Origin: Sycobia sp. Sy_11
Lineage: Eukaryota; Arthropoda; Insecta; Hymenoptera; Epichrysomallidae
Assembly (NCBI GenBank): GCA_018907035.1
Contig: JACCIC010000029.1
Location: 1,320,501 to 1,384,500, forward strand
Reading direction: 5' to 3'
DNA length: 64,000 nucleotides
Both the position numbers and the translations under genes were made by a program. The notes beneath the pieces are model-generated. The model was given only the letters and a program-made list of their open reading frames with translations. It was not told the origin of the DNA and did no database searches. This document shows positions 34,514 to 46,450 of the stretch, piece by piece; positions within the stretch are counted from its first letter, which is position 1; each line of letters starts with the position of its first letter.

Positions 34514-34516
<3 letters not shown>
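34228..34516 (+). mobile_element. Helitron-like 3' end, copy 1
   Basis: It matches 35221-35581 from TTTAAGAGAAATT through a TCAATACAGTCAC / TGAATACAGCCAC block to the terminus. It ends in an AAAGCCGAGACG stretch followed by GATGCTAC and then a pure AT tract. The terminal hairpin is partly lost, and the CTAG end reads CTAC. No Rep/helicase coding sequence is present. Confidence 0.5.

Positions 34517-34582
<66 letters not shown>
34517..34582. repeat. (AT)n microsatellite
   Basis: Pure AT repeat of about 65 bp beginning right at the end of the Helitron-like copy. Confidence 0.95.
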
Positions 34583-34587
<5 letters not shown>

Positions 34588-34599
34588 GTTATAGCAGTA

Positions 34600-35581
34600 T
34601 AATACATTTGGATGCTTTCACGATGAATTTAAAAAAAATTTTTTTTAATAGTACATGCATGCAGCAGGATCGCTGTGATGTAAAGTTCGCGAAGATTTTT
34701 TGATAATACAGCCTTGCTCCAAGGCTGTTGCGATCATGCGGAAATCTAAATGTGCGCTGGCAGCAAGCTTGCTCCAATAAATTGCTATGTGAGTCAGTAA
34801 CAGAGATCGTGGATAAACTTCCGAAAAACGAATATAATCGATTTTCGATTTCTTTTGGATGCTGATTAAAATTATCGTAGTGGCATTAAAATTATCGTAG
34901 TAGTAAATTTTGATGAAAATTTAATTCTCAAGTTAAAAACTATAAACACAGAGTCTTTTGGACATATCTCGGGAAATATTAAATTTTCTCAAAATATATT
35001 TTAAAAAATCGTTGTTCAGCAAATTAAAATACATATTTTTTATACTACTTAATTCATCTCTACAAGCAGTATTCTCGAAAAAAATCTATACGAATATACC
35101 TTTATTGAATATATTCGGGCAACCGTTCACGGGACTCCGAAAACTGCATTGAACAAAAATTATGCATTTTACTGAGTTCTATGATTGTGGTTTAAAATTT
35201 TTTGCAACTGTTTTTATTGTTTAAGAGAAATTGAACAAACCATGGACTTTACATGAATCTAGAAATAAATATTCAATTACCGTCTAAAGCTGTTACGATA
35301 TTTGTAATTAGTTCCCCAAAAATCATAAACATTCAGAAAAATAATGCGGGAGAACTTTCATTGAACTAAAGTGAATACAGCCACACCATGACATTGTGTC
35401 GGCGAGCCCTGAAGCTCATTATTTTTTTTCAGATATTTATATATGCTACTATTATCATAAGTAAAATTATCTAGGCAATATATTTTTATACATTGAGCAT
35501 TTTTTACATTACAAGTAGTATTTAATTATTTGATAAGTCGGTTATGTTACTATCTCGGGCAAAGCCGAGACGAGAATTATA
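34600..35581 (+). mobile_element. Helitron-like copy 2 with 3' hairpin
   Basis: The right end reads TATCTCGGGCAAAGCCGAGACGAGAATTATAG and is followed by (AT)n; the CTCGG...CCGAG hairpin is clear, and the CTAG terminus reads ATAG. About 360 bp of the 3' part matches copy 1. Further left is a tandem duplication of AAAATTATCGTAGT (34868 and 34890). The 5' boundary was not found; 34600 is a guess. Confidence 0.45.

Positions 35582-35582
<1 letters not shown>

Positions 35583-35626
<44 letters not shown>
35583..35626. repeat. (AT)n microsatellite
   Basis: Pure AT repeat at the end of Helitron-like copy 2. Confidence 0.95.
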
Positions 35627-35629
<3 letters not shown>

Positions 35630-35639
35630 TAGCATCTAC

Positions 35640-35842
35640 AGTTTTATATATGTAAAGAGCATATCTATAAATATTAAAATGATATTAATGCAAAGGAGAT
35701 TCGGTTTTTTTACTACAAATTAGATGTAAAAATCAGGCTGCTGCGAAAAATCGAAAAATAAGTATTTACACACACACACACACAAATAGAGAGAATGGAT
35801 TTTGAGTGCCGAAATAAAGAAAAGAAACACTACACGCATTTC

Positions 35843-35896
<54 letters not shown>

Positions 35897-36049
35897 ATAT
35901 ATGTGTGCATTGTTCTTTACTTAAAACTCTGATGTTCAACTTTCGACCTTCCTCATTTTGACGCATTGTAATATGAGAGAATGAGGGGGGGTACGTGCGG
36001 GGGTATGTGTGCACGCGTGTGTGTGGGTGTGCGTTGTGTCCCAGGATTT
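35640..36049. repeat. AT-rich stretch with (CA)n and (AT)n tracts
   Basis: (CA)n at about 35767-35783, (AT)n at 35848-35892 and a GT-rich run at 36005-36037. No gene. Confidence 0.85.
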
Positions 36050-36400
36050 TAAATAAATTAAAATCAAAACACTATATTTTGAATACTTAATAAATACGTT
36101 TATTATTATGTTGAAGTGGATAGTTAAAATATACGAATGGTTAGACTCGCTAGTTACAATGTGGAAGTTAATAGATTCTTAAAATGACCTCGTCGCTCGA
36201 AGGCCTTACAGAAAGTGAAGAAAATCGTCGTTCTTTACTTCCAACGCCGCTGCAGAGCCGCCGCTGTTTAGGAGATCATTTTGGTGAGGGCGAGGTAGCA
36301 TGCAATTAATTAGCCAGCTTTGGGGGTAATAAAGTTATAAACCAATGCGCTTTAATCATATGGTTCATGGACTACCTGAATAGGATCGCTGGGTCGGAAA
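36050..36400 (-). other. Possible LTR fragment, unpaired
   Basis: On the minus strand a GC-balanced segment (GGCGGCTCTGCAGCGGCG) runs into a polyadenylation-like AATAAACG and ends CCTGGGACACA. This is how LTRs of several insect elements look. No second copy or PBS is visible, so the call is tentative. Confidence 0.25.
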
Positions 36401-36711
36401 CTCCAAAACTAAATTATTTTATATTTTGGGAATTTTTGCGCACATTTCCTGCAGCAATTGTCAAAGCTTACAAATGCCGATTTTATCGCGTGCTGCGGCT
36501 AAGAGCAAGAAACTGTCCGCTTAAAATTTATTAATCCCTTGATTTATTTTCAAGACAAATGTTCAGAATGAACAGCTGTTGTTCACAGGACAAAAAAAAG
36601 AAAACTAAAAATACGTGATATTCTTTCGATTATAAAAATCTACACACAAGACTAAACAGTGTGTTTTTAAAGAGCATATCAATATATAGCATTAATATTT
36701 AATCTGTAGAT

Positions 36712-36772
<61 letters not shown>

Positions 36773-36840
36773 GAGAGAGAGAAAGAGAGAATGAATGGAT
36801 TATGTTCGCGGTTGGAATCGGTCTGAACTTAATAATTAGT
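36401..36840. other. Spacer with (AT)n at 36716-36768 and short (GA)n
   Basis: A pure AT tract of about 53 bp followed by a GA run to about 36792; the rest is featureless. Confidence 0.7.
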
Positions 36841-36990
36841 AATTACTGATAATCGACATCGCAGACGGACCTTGTTCGGGTACCTAAGACAGTAGGCTCT
36901 GACGCCAATTTGGAACCATTGATTTACATGTGCCCTGGAAATATCGGTTCATCTCTGCTATTAATAGTTTACGCGGTCTACGTGGATTAG
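36841..36990 (+). repeat. Short dispersed repeat, copy 2
   Basis: It matches the reverse complement of 18610-18765. Shared patches are GACATCGCAGACGGACCTTG near 36856, a GACGCCAATTTGG patch near 36901, and GGTTCATCTCTGCTATTAATA near 36950. Confidence 0.45.
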
Positions 36991-37099
36991 ATATTCGTGA
37001 TTCAGGATGCCATCTATTGGCCGCTGGTGAAACTGACTGCTGAGAACATTAACTGAATTTCCTGATGAAAGTAAAATTATTTAAATAATAAAAAATATA

Positions 37100-37235
37100 A
37101 CCTATGTCCTTCCGAAGATAATATAGACTCTATACGACCAATTGCAGAGCAATTGGTTGAGTTGTTTTTTTGTTTATCGTGTACAAACAAAAACATGTTT
37201 TGTCTTTATAAATTTGTATGATATGATATGGAATC
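37100..37235 (+). repeat. Dispersed repeat, copy 2
   Basis: Partner of 11395-11520. It reads TCCGAAGATAATATAGA, AATTGCAGAGCAATTGGTTG, then TATCGTGTACAAACAAAAAC and TGTCTTTATA. It contains a small palindrome AATTGCagagCAATT. Confidence 0.55.
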
Positions 37236-37291
37236 TATATATATATATATATATATATATGTGCGTGTGTGTGTACATATATATATATATT
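37236..37291. repeat. (AT)n and (GT)n microsatellite
   Basis: AT tract to 37260, then GTGCGTGTGTGTGT, then a second AT tract to 37291. Confidence 0.9.
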
Positions 37292-37552
37292 AATAGTCTT
37301 CTATTTATTTATAAAATAAATAATTTAATAAATAATATAATATTATTGGTTTTTGAAAATTTTTGAGATTATATCGAAATAAATTTCTAGAGGGTGCACA
37401 GTTGCATGTCTGGTGACTCGGTACTCACGCAACTAACAAAAAATTACCTTGGTTAGTATATAAATTAGTATATATCCAAAATTAGGAACTCTATATAAAT
37501 TTACAATGAATCGATTAAAGTAACTATCAACGTCAATGATTTTATAGAATAA

Positions 37553-37760
37553 CTAGCACCCCCCGTCTCGGCTTCGCCCGAAATAATAATTTAACCTATT
37601 TCATAAATGATTTAATAATATCTAAGCAAAAAGTACTCTATATATAAAAATCTGTTTCTGTAAATAATTGACGGTAATTTACCTATCGTCGCTTCTGTAT
37701 AAAAAGCTGTTTCAATGTAGCGACCATATCAAACAATTAATATTTTGCCGACCATTTTCT

Positions 37761-37818
<58 letters not shown>

Positions 37819-38600
37819 TATTAAATACGGCTTCGATGGAGAAAATTGTAATTTCGAGTTCGAGCGGTAGAAAAATATGTGCAAGTGTCTCGAGACGACG
37901 TTTACAGAGAGTATCATGTTCGGACTATAGGGAATGTCTCGGGACGACTGCTATAGAGAGTTTTATGTTGGGGAGATAGAATACAATGTCAACTTATCCC
38001 GGAACGACTCTTACTGAGAGTGTGCGTGTTCGCATCATAGAATACTAATCTCTTCTTAGAAGTTGTACTGACATACCTGCACATTGTGTCTCACCAACTA
38101 TACACGACACTCCCCGTAGGAATCATGTCGCCATAGCTGGACATCATCTTCTACTATCTGAACACGGAATTCCCTCTAGAAGTCGTTCCAAAATACCTGA
38201 AAATTGCATTCTATCATTCGAACACTAAACTCTCCTTTGAAGTTGTCCCGACATACCTAAACATCGTTTCCTACCAACTAAACACGAAAGTCCCAGTAAA
38301 AATCGTCCTGAGAAAGTTAGCATCACATCATAACGACTAAACACAATACTCTCCGTAGAAGTCGTTCGGAAAGACCTAGATATCGTATTTTACCGTCCCA
38401 ACACGAATCATTCCATAGAAGTTGATTTCCTGATACCTAGACGGCATTTTCTATCAACTAAATACAATATTCCCTATTGCTGTAGAAATCGACCAGAGAC
38501 ACCTGGACATTGCATTCTATCATCGGAACACACGACTGCCTATAGGAATCGTCTTGAGACAACGGAATATCGTTGTGAGGAACTGCGTAGTACGCGCACT
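37553..38600 (-). mobile_element. Helitron-like element with 60-bp minisatellite
   Basis: The 3' terminus is on the left: on the minus strand a GGGCGAAGCCGAGACGGGGG hairpin region is followed by GTGCTAG, with CTAG at 37553-37556. Going inward on the plus strand there is a conserved segment with CCTATCGTCGCTTCTGTATA, an (AT)n tract (37764-37815), a GAGCGGTAGAAAAATATGT block, and then about 12 degenerate units of a 60-bp tandem repeat to about 38585. Units are in one orientation to about 38045 and in the other from there on. No coding sequence for Rep/helicase exists, so it is non-autonomous. The 5' end was not found. Confidence 0.6.
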
Positions 38601-38640
38601 TCGTCTACGGGAAAAGTGAGAGCGCGGGGCAAGTGAGGAC

Positions 38641-38654
38641 ACAAGTGCAAGTCG

Positions 38655-38689
<35 letters not shown>

Positions 38690-38799
38690 GTGCGCGCTAG
38701 AAGCCCTTGACTCGCTTCCTTTTCTTACTTTCTTTTAAACGTATACGAATATGAAGGGAAGAATGTATAAGCACTTGTATACGTACAATTGCCCGCACA

Positions 38800-38855
<56 letters not shown>

Positions 38856-38990
38856 TATATACGCGTATATGTGTGTACGGGTATATGTGCGTATGTGTGT
38901 ATATATCGGCATACAAGTATATAGTCATATAAATTACATTAAATTCCAAAAAGAAAATAAAAGGAATATTATTCAAATAATATAATAATT
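38641..38990. repeat. Two (AT)n tracts and spacer
   Basis: AT tracts at about 38659-38685 and 38802-38854, with GT-rich surroundings to 38905. No gene. Confidence 0.85.
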
Positions 38991-39640
38991 CGTAATGAAT
39001 GATGTTTAATTAATAAATAGTCTTATCGGTCTTACAGTATAATAATTATATTAATAATAATAAAATAATTATTGTTTTACTCGTTTTTCTTATAACGATA
39101 ATTAATCATATTACGAAATCATAATATTATAATATTATAATATTCTTATTATAGTAATCAAAAGAGTTGTTTAATGAAAATCTAAGAATCTAATATAAAC
39201 AACCTATTTAATTTTACATTATTATTATTAACAATTATATTACATCATTACTATTTTCAAACAATTATAAATTTGAAGCTTGTAATCATTAAAAATTGTA
39301 TTAATCAATTAATTATTATACGAATTACTAACAGTAATATATTTAAAATACATGCATAATATATGTTAACTAACTTATGACTATATAAGAATAATCGTAA
39401 TTAAAATTGAAAGTACTTTTCGAAATAAATATTTAAACAAAAATATGCAAGCGTCTATAAACTAAGGTAATGTAAACATTGTAAAATATGAATATGTTAT
39501 AAATAAATGCCGTAACTTCCTCAATTTTTAAAATATAGTTACAATTCAAAAACGATAATTTACCATAATTTTTAGTGAACTAAATTAACCATATAACATA
39601 CTCATGATAAACATGCAAATATGTTTTTTATTATATAACG
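38991..39640. other. AT-rich stretch, nothing recognised
   Basis: TAATAATTAT-type sequence without open frames or repeat partners. Confidence 0.4.
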
Positions 39641-40800
39641 GAAAATCGAACTGGAAAAATTAACGATACGAGCTCGCGCTGTACTTATTCTCTTTATGCT
39701 TCGGAAAAGTCGTAATTCCTCCCCCACCGCTGCAAGGCTTGCAGCTACGTTTTGAAGGAGGGCGAGTAGATGAGATATCATGAGCTTATTGGTCCAAAAC
39801 TATCTTTTACGACTTTTCCATAAGCGCAACGTTAGATTTTTAGTATATAAGGAGGTAGAAAAACACAACGAGCATCCCAGATTCGGAGTCCCTCCAGAGA
39901 AGCACTGTATCAGAGAAAGCATTAGCGGTATATCTGGCGCAGTGGTATTCTGGAACGTACTCGGTATGTTGAGTAAAACGCTATTATAGCTATATACCGA
40001 CATCTAGTACATTTAAAACATCGCGACTCCACGTGCCATTCCGTCGCATCCGTGGTATATTGTTAACGGGTTTAGGCCGTACCCTGGTATACGGCTGTGC
40101 GGAAGGCCCCAGTAATTGACAAGGCGCCCTGGGCGGTCTGTCAGTTCGGCGCTGCGACCATTCGCCTTCCCTTAATATACTAGACGTCGGGGTGAGCGCT
40201 CTCAGGGGTAACCCGACGTATATATTACAGGAAGCGAAATCTGACCTACCCATCGGCTTTAGGCCAGCGGTACGCAGTGACTCTTCACGTTTGAGTTTTT
40301 TTCATTAATACGCCCTCACTATACGAGGAGCCGTTTTCAACCGTGTTTTTCCTCTTCTTAACGTTTACTTAGTCGTCTCACCGCGTGCTGAGCACTTCTA
40401 CTACCGCCAGTTCGGTCCGCGCCTTATATTAATAGAATATTTGCTGTAAAAGGAAACGTTAAATAAATTCAAAAGTGAGTATAAGTGTCTATATTATTTA
40501 TAACTAATTCTCTATTCAATGTTCGGGGTGTCCATGGTATGATTGGATTCTGGGTAAGGTACTGACCTTATCTAAGCGTTTACGCGGTAAGATACAAGTA
40601 TCACTCCTGACGGAATCCAATCATTTTGACCCCTACACTCCGATCTTGGTAACGAATTTCGCAAGAAAAATTCTTTTGGGATCATAAAATCCGCGTCGCG
40701 AGTATCGCTTATCCAACCCTATTCCTGGTAGTACACGAGAGTGTAGGCGAAAAGGGGGTAATTAAAACCGATAACTACGTGGTGACATCGTAATCAATCG
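39641..40800. other. GC-balanced block, possible LTR, unclassified
   Basis: The composition shifts clearly against both flanks. On the plus strand a TATA-like AGTATATAAGGAGG (near 39842) is followed 600 bp later by GTTAAATAAATTCAAAAG (near 40458), which could be promoter and polyadenylation parts of a long LTR. Beyond 40520 comes TGTCCATGGTATGATTGGATTC. No matching second LTR or coding sequence is in the window. Confidence 0.3.
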
Positions 40801-40802
40801 CC

Positions 40803-40938
40803 CGTGCACGCCAATAAATATTTCTCAGTAGAAACCGTATTTAAAATGTGTATATATAATATGTACAATATAATATACATAAAATATCATATTTTGTATT
40901 CAAACGATGGATATTGCTTTTTTTATGCAGAAGTGACG

Positions 40939-40990
<52 letters not shown>

Positions 40991-41290
40991 TAGGTTCAAA
41001 GTTGTGGATAAAAAAACCCTATTTTGCAATAATATCTTTTGATCAAACTAAAAAAACAGTCTCTTGTCACAATTCTGAAATTAATATAATGTAGAAAAAC
41101 AAAAATATCATGTGTTATCACAAACTATATTCAGTATGGTTTGGCATACAGAACCATTTTATAGAAGAAGGAGAAAGAAAGATAGACGGCGAGAGAGAGA
41201 GAGACATACAGACAGACGTTTCTCACGTAAGAGAAAATAAAATTGACAAAAATCAAAAGATTTTCATAAAGTGTGAGAGTATGTGTGTGT
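40803..41290 (+). repeat. Dispersed repeat with (AT)n and (GA)n, copy 2
   Basis: It matches 51890-52340 and 18180-18600. Shared parts are TTTAAAATGTGTATATATAAT at 40840, (AT)n at 40941-40984, AACCCTATTTTGCAATAA near 41014, ACTATATTCAGTATGGTTTG near 41126, AGAACCATTTTATAG, a GA-rich tract near 41190, and AAAATCAAAAGAT near 41250. Confidence 0.6.
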
Positions 41291-41994
41291 GTGTAGCCTA
41301 TGAGAGTCTTTATCTGCTCTGAAGCCAGCTCAGTCCATGATTGCTTAGTAGTCTGCTACCAAATTTGTTCTAGCTTACAGTTTCATTATTTTTCTGTTAC
41401 TTTCTATATGCTTCAATGCCTCTATCTACTGTCTGGCTCACACTACCACCAGCGGTTCAAGAGAGGCAATGATCGATGCCAAATTTTAGGATGGTAAGAG
41501 CTTTTGGGAAAGAAATGGTATGTATCCAGTTATAAGAGAATAGCTATACTACAGATGGTTACAATTATAAAAAATAATTTGTTAAATAATATCAAAAGTC
41601 TAAATATAATTAACAAAATATAAATAATGAAAAATAAAATAATGAACTTATATTTACAGGTTAGGTTTCGTTGCCGCCCCCACCCTCCAGCCAGGTGCTT
41701 AGAATCAAATACAAACGAGTCGAGATTGTGGATCAGTATAGAACGACTGCTTTTGTGTTTGCGATACATGTTTCTCTTCTTAGAGCTTGTAATTTTAACC
41801 ATTTTATAAGACTTTGTTGCAATACCAAGAGTACATCCATTCCATCAACCTGATAATGGTCCTACCAACATCCTACCAACGTGATAATGGTCCTACAGAC
41901 ATCTTTTCCCATGTTTGTTTCACATTTTCAGCATGCATTTCCCTTGCAGATTCGAATTGTCTTGTGTTTCAGATAATGCATAGAGTCACCTATA
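41291..41994. other. Spacer, nothing recognised
   Basis: Only a short tandem of GATAATGGTCCTAC is notable (near 41853 and 41883, 30 bp apart). No gene. Confidence 0.4.
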
Positions 41995-42299
41995 CGAGTG
42001 TTCAAAAGGTATGAGGTATTCGGTTTATGGATATGATGTCGACACGAAGGCTCAATTGCCCCAGTGGAGGCATTCTGAATCGTCAAGACCGAAAAAGGCG
42101 CGACAAACGAAAATCGCCGAGTTCAAAAAACACGTCAACGTTAGCGGCTGTCACTCAAAAAGTAAGCAATGAATATTGCTGAAAATTTTATCGTACTTCG
42201 AAGGCATACGTACCAACATAATAAAAAAAAATTTATACTGGCGGACTCTCCAAATCCGCGAAATTTAAAAATTCTCGTTACTTTTTGAACACACCTCGT
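41995..42299 (+). mobile_element. Short mariner-derived element with both terminal repeats
   Basis: The left end CGAGTGTTCAAAAGGTA and the right end (minus strand) CGAGGTGTGTTCAAAAAGTA match as inverted repeats and lie between TA dinucleotides. Inside, one frame gives YGYDVDTKAQ and RPKKARQTK, the short transposase segment after the first catalytic Asp in a mariner family of insects. The element is only about 305 bp, so most of the transposase has been deleted, as in a MITE. Confidence 0.7.
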
Positions 42300-42301
42300 A
42301 T

Positions 42302-44339
42302 AACTTAAGTTGCACGAAAAATACCATTCATTTTCTGCTACGCATAACTTTCATTAATCTATGCATTGTTTCATTAAAGTCAATTGAATGCAAAATATGT
42401 TGGAACAATCGTTTATTTTCGATTCTATAATCTGAAAAATACTTTAGTTCTTTTTCGGCCTCCTTTAACAAGACGTTAATATCAATTATTTTTCTATATT
42501 TGGCATCATATAGACCTTAATTTGGTTCCTGGATAGTGTATATGCCACCTTGTTTTCTACTCCAATATTAAATATTGATTTCCCACTCGGTTAGTTTCCC
42601 AGCAACTGGAAATCAGTTATTACTATGAACAGGTGCCCTCACTATTGATAAATTCGTCGAGTACTTTTTTGGTTTTTCCGGAGGCATTATAAACATTACT
42701 GCTTTAATCATTCCGGAATCTGTATGTAGTCGTTTGCCATCAAATACATGTATCGTTTATGATTGCACAAATTCTCATTTACCTGAGTTTTTATTGCCGA
42801 CAATATTTTTTCTCTTTGTAATTTGTCTTCTACCGCTCATGTCTGGGGTATTTAATACGCATTCCTCTTAGATATTTTTTTTAATCAACGAAAATGTACG
42901 TAAAACAGCAGTCTACTATCTATATTATAACGTTATTTCAATGACCCGATCTCTGTTCATTTTATTTCGTGTTTTATCAGAGGAATAGACCCACTCATTT
43001 TTGACATTTCAGTATTTATGAAGTTTTCCAAGTCCAATTATTCTTCGAGCAGGAAAGTCGTTAAAAAAAATATATTTTCTATCATTGATATCACTGCGAT
43101 GTTTGTTCAGTTTGGATTCGGCTGTAAAATTACGGTTCACTACATTACAGATTTTTACAAATAGACAAAATGATTTATAAACAAATTTAAAAAGAGTATA
43201 CATATTGTACAAAAGAATAAATAATGAAGTTGTATATACAGGTTGTATTGCTGCTTACAGGCTATATTGCATAATTTCTACGAAATTATTCTCAGTTCCG
43301 CTGTGGATTTCGGTACAATATAATTACGCGACAAAGTTGTGTCTTAGAAATTTGCGCAGACTATCTTCCCCTTTCGAGATTGCTTTAAGAGATGAGCGTG
43401 ACTCAAACAATTAGACAGCCATTGCTCACGTACACATTCATGCACATATATATGCAAAATTTTGCACGCGCGCGCGTGTGTGTGTTTGTATTTGGAAATG
43501 ATTCTGAATGCTCCCGAACATCTCAGTGAGATTTTTGCACATTGTTTTTGTATGTGGCTAGTTGCGTGCAAGACACGTCAGAGCTGCGTTGACCCGTTTT
43601 AGGGAGCCGCGCATTAACTTTTCCCTCAAGTAGATCAAATATTTTTTACTAAAACTTTATATTTGTTATATCCTGTAGATACGTGTACATACTCTTTGCT
43701 ATATTTGTAGAGAAATGGATTTGCTATTATATAATTTGAATATACTTCCAATTAGTCAATACCCAATTCGGATGTTACCTTTCATTTAGTTTTCATCGAG
43801 AAATACTGCTTGCACAAAATAATATATAAAATAAAAAAGATATATTTTTATAAGATTTACAAATTTTATTCAAAAAGTTTTTCTGATATATGCAGTAGAT
43901 TCTGAAACAAATATGCAAAATCAGTATTTTTCTAGATTTGTTCTGATTTAATTTATAAAAATTCAAAATGTGCACAAACTCACAATAATATTCTCAACCG
44001 GCAACCCAATATACATAAATACAGAAATTTTGAGCAATTCAAAGGTATGCAGCACTCTCAACATAAAAAATGTCAAATTATCGAACAAAAATGTCATAAC
44101 AAAATCGTACGTATGTATTTCCAGACATTGCTTACCAATATAATGCAAAAATTTGCCAAGACCAATTCACAAATTTAATTGTGAAATTAAATGATAAAAA
44201 ATAATTTGATAAATTAAATTGATTAAAATATAAAATTAAATTAATAAAAAAATTATAGAAACTGTTATGTATCGGACAATTTTGAGTTTGTAGAAAACTT
44301 TGTTAAACAAATGTGGTAAACCTTATTGAAATAAATTTT
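42302..44339. other. AT-rich stretch, nothing recognised
   Basis: No coding sequence. A mixed CG/GT dinucleotide run lies at about 43463-43485 (gcgcgcgcgtgtgtgtg). Confidence 0.4.
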
Positions 44340-44825
44340 TTATATGGGACTTTCGGTCAAATCGTGTGGCATCCATTTTGCTTCTTTATGAATTTTTCCC
44401 ATCGCATGTAAACGTTTGCCAACTGATCTGTCACTGACTCCTAACTTATTAGCGACTTCTTTCTGCGTTTGAGCTGAATTTTTGTCCAATAATACTTGAA
44501 ATTCACAATCTTCAAACTTTTTCGGTTATTCATGACGATCATTGTCGTTAACATCAGTATCTCCATTGAAACCACTCTTTACATGTTGTAAATGATAGAG
44601 CTCGTTAGCAAGAACATTCTTGAATCAATTAATAAGTTTCTGCTAAACTTTTTTTCAAATCAAAATAGTGCAAAAGGATATTTCGAAAAACGATTTATCA
44701 CGATTCAATTTTACTGATCAAAAAATTATAATGTTTACACAATTGATGGCGCCTGTTAACTGAATTTTATTAATAAATACGAAAACTAAAAAATAAGTGC
44801 TAGACGCGACAAATCTGACTTTTCG
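44340..44825 (-). pseudogene. mariner fragment, 5' part
   Basis: It matches the first half of the mariner at 17050. On the minus strand the terminal phrase ACGAAAAGTCAGATTTGTCG lies by a TA at 44826, followed by GTGTAAACATTATAAT and the transposase start with FEDCEFQVLL, KKEVANKLGV and RSVGKRLHAMGK. The remainder of the transposase is missing below 44340. At least one frame change is present. Confidence 0.7.
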
Positions 44826-44827
44826 TA

Positions 44828-45580
44828 CTGTGACGGATTATCGGCGGATTCACGCTAACCGCTAGCGATCGTAAATAAATACGCGCGCTCTATTTGTTGT
44901 CTTTGCTTCCGCAAACTAGCAGAGTTCGAGCAAGTATGCTCGCAACGATCTCGATCTATTTTCATAAGCTAGATGTCGTAAGTAAAAACGCGAGTCATTA
45001 CTGAAACTCTTGTATTAGTAGCTAATAAGAGATTATTTGTAATGTTGCAACTAGTTCGTAAAATTCTTTGAAATTTATCATTTCGTGTTGCGAACTAAGT
45101 CCCGCAATAGAGTGTAGGTACTGGTGAGGAGTTACTTAATCAAGCTTTGACGGGTCGAATTGGCATTTGTCAAATCCACAAGTCGCTTTACGCTCAAGTA
45201 AGGAATAGGAAAAAAAGGAATACTCACTTTTTTCGAATTTTTGCTATGAGCGATGTAGTTGGAATAAAGGTACAAGGAAAACGGAGAAATAAGCTGTCCC
45301 TAGCTCGAACGCTAGACTAAGTTTCTATTTGTTGGGAGAATTTGATATATTGGGAATGCAGTCGAGGTCTCTGGTTTGGTGAACCAAGAGCGTGATAGCC
45401 GGTTGCGTCGAAAGCGTGACAACTTTAGCGGACTACGGTAAGAACTGAGTTTCTGGGCGTGGTGAATACCCGGGCGTACTCAGATGGGAAAGGAGATAGT
45501 GGTTGTAGGTGATCACATTCACATTTCCTGGGAAGGAATGGGTATCGTTGCGCTTTTCACAGCCTATTTTATAGAAAAAA
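44828..45580. other. GC-balanced block next to mariner end, possible LTR
   Basis: It begins CTGTGACGGATTATCGGCGG right after the mariner's TA. It contains a GTAAATAAATACGCGCGC stretch (near 44870) and reaches TTTTCACA near 45560, so TG...CA ends are possible. No PBS or partner was found; base composition is the main hint. Confidence 0.25.
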
Positions 45581-46407
45581 TGGTACATTGATGCTTAGGA
45601 AAAACGCTATTGGAAGTGATGGGGCCTTAATTAACATGTGTTTTTTTCGGTATAAATTTATTCTATATACTATATGTAGTATAAGTCTCAAAAGCAAGCG
45701 CATAAGCTTTTTATTATTCATCTAATTGGAGAAATTGGGAAAGATACGCAGACTGAAGCGAGAGTCGGTCCTCTATATAAAAACTATTACATTTATTATA
45801 AAGTTTTGTTTAGCGCTGTTCTATTAAAGGTACATATAATTTATTATAATTATTTGGTTTGTTATAAGATTTTATGAGTATATATTATTGAATTATAATT
45901 CTCATTAAAAAATGACAATAGTTATAGAAAATAATTAGATATATTTAATAAATTTAGACAATAATTTTATAACTTGATGTTAGTTAGCAATTTCATTTAA
46001 GTAGGATGTTTCCTTTAATAATTGTATTAATCTATTTATAAAAATAATTTCAGTAAGATTTATTTAATATGTAATATATGATTGTGGCTTTAATAATTGT
46101 ATTAAGTAATTTATAACTTTTTATTCGGTACGATTTATTCGATATATAATGTATGATTTTACATTTAATAATTAATAACTTAACTAGTTAAGTTTATTTA
46201 ATATATAATATACGATTGTGTTAATACATTTATAATAACTTATTCATTTATATTTATTTCGTATATGTTTAAATTAAATACACTTTAATTTATCTAAAAA
46301 ATGGTTGATTATAGTATAAAAAGGATGATAGTTATTTTATACTTTCCGTAGTTAATATTAATTTTAATGTATTAACTTATTTAAAATAATATAAAATAAG
46401 AATCGAG

Positions 46408-46445
<38 letters not shown>

Positions 46446-46450
46446 TTTTC
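45581..46450. other. AT-rich stretch ending in (AT)n
   Basis: TTTAATAATTGTATTAA-type phrases recur irregularly between 45990 and 46240. (AT)n at 46410-46441 abuts the 3' end of element B. Confidence 0.5.

Noticed and set aside
37860..38585. Regular spacing that resembles a CRISPR array
   Set aside because: Units are degenerate over their full length, with no constant repeat alternating with unique spacers, and the context is a eukaryotic mobile element.
43463..43485. Alternating CG/GT run
   Set aside because: A short simple repeat; potential Z-DNA former but nothing else around supports a function.
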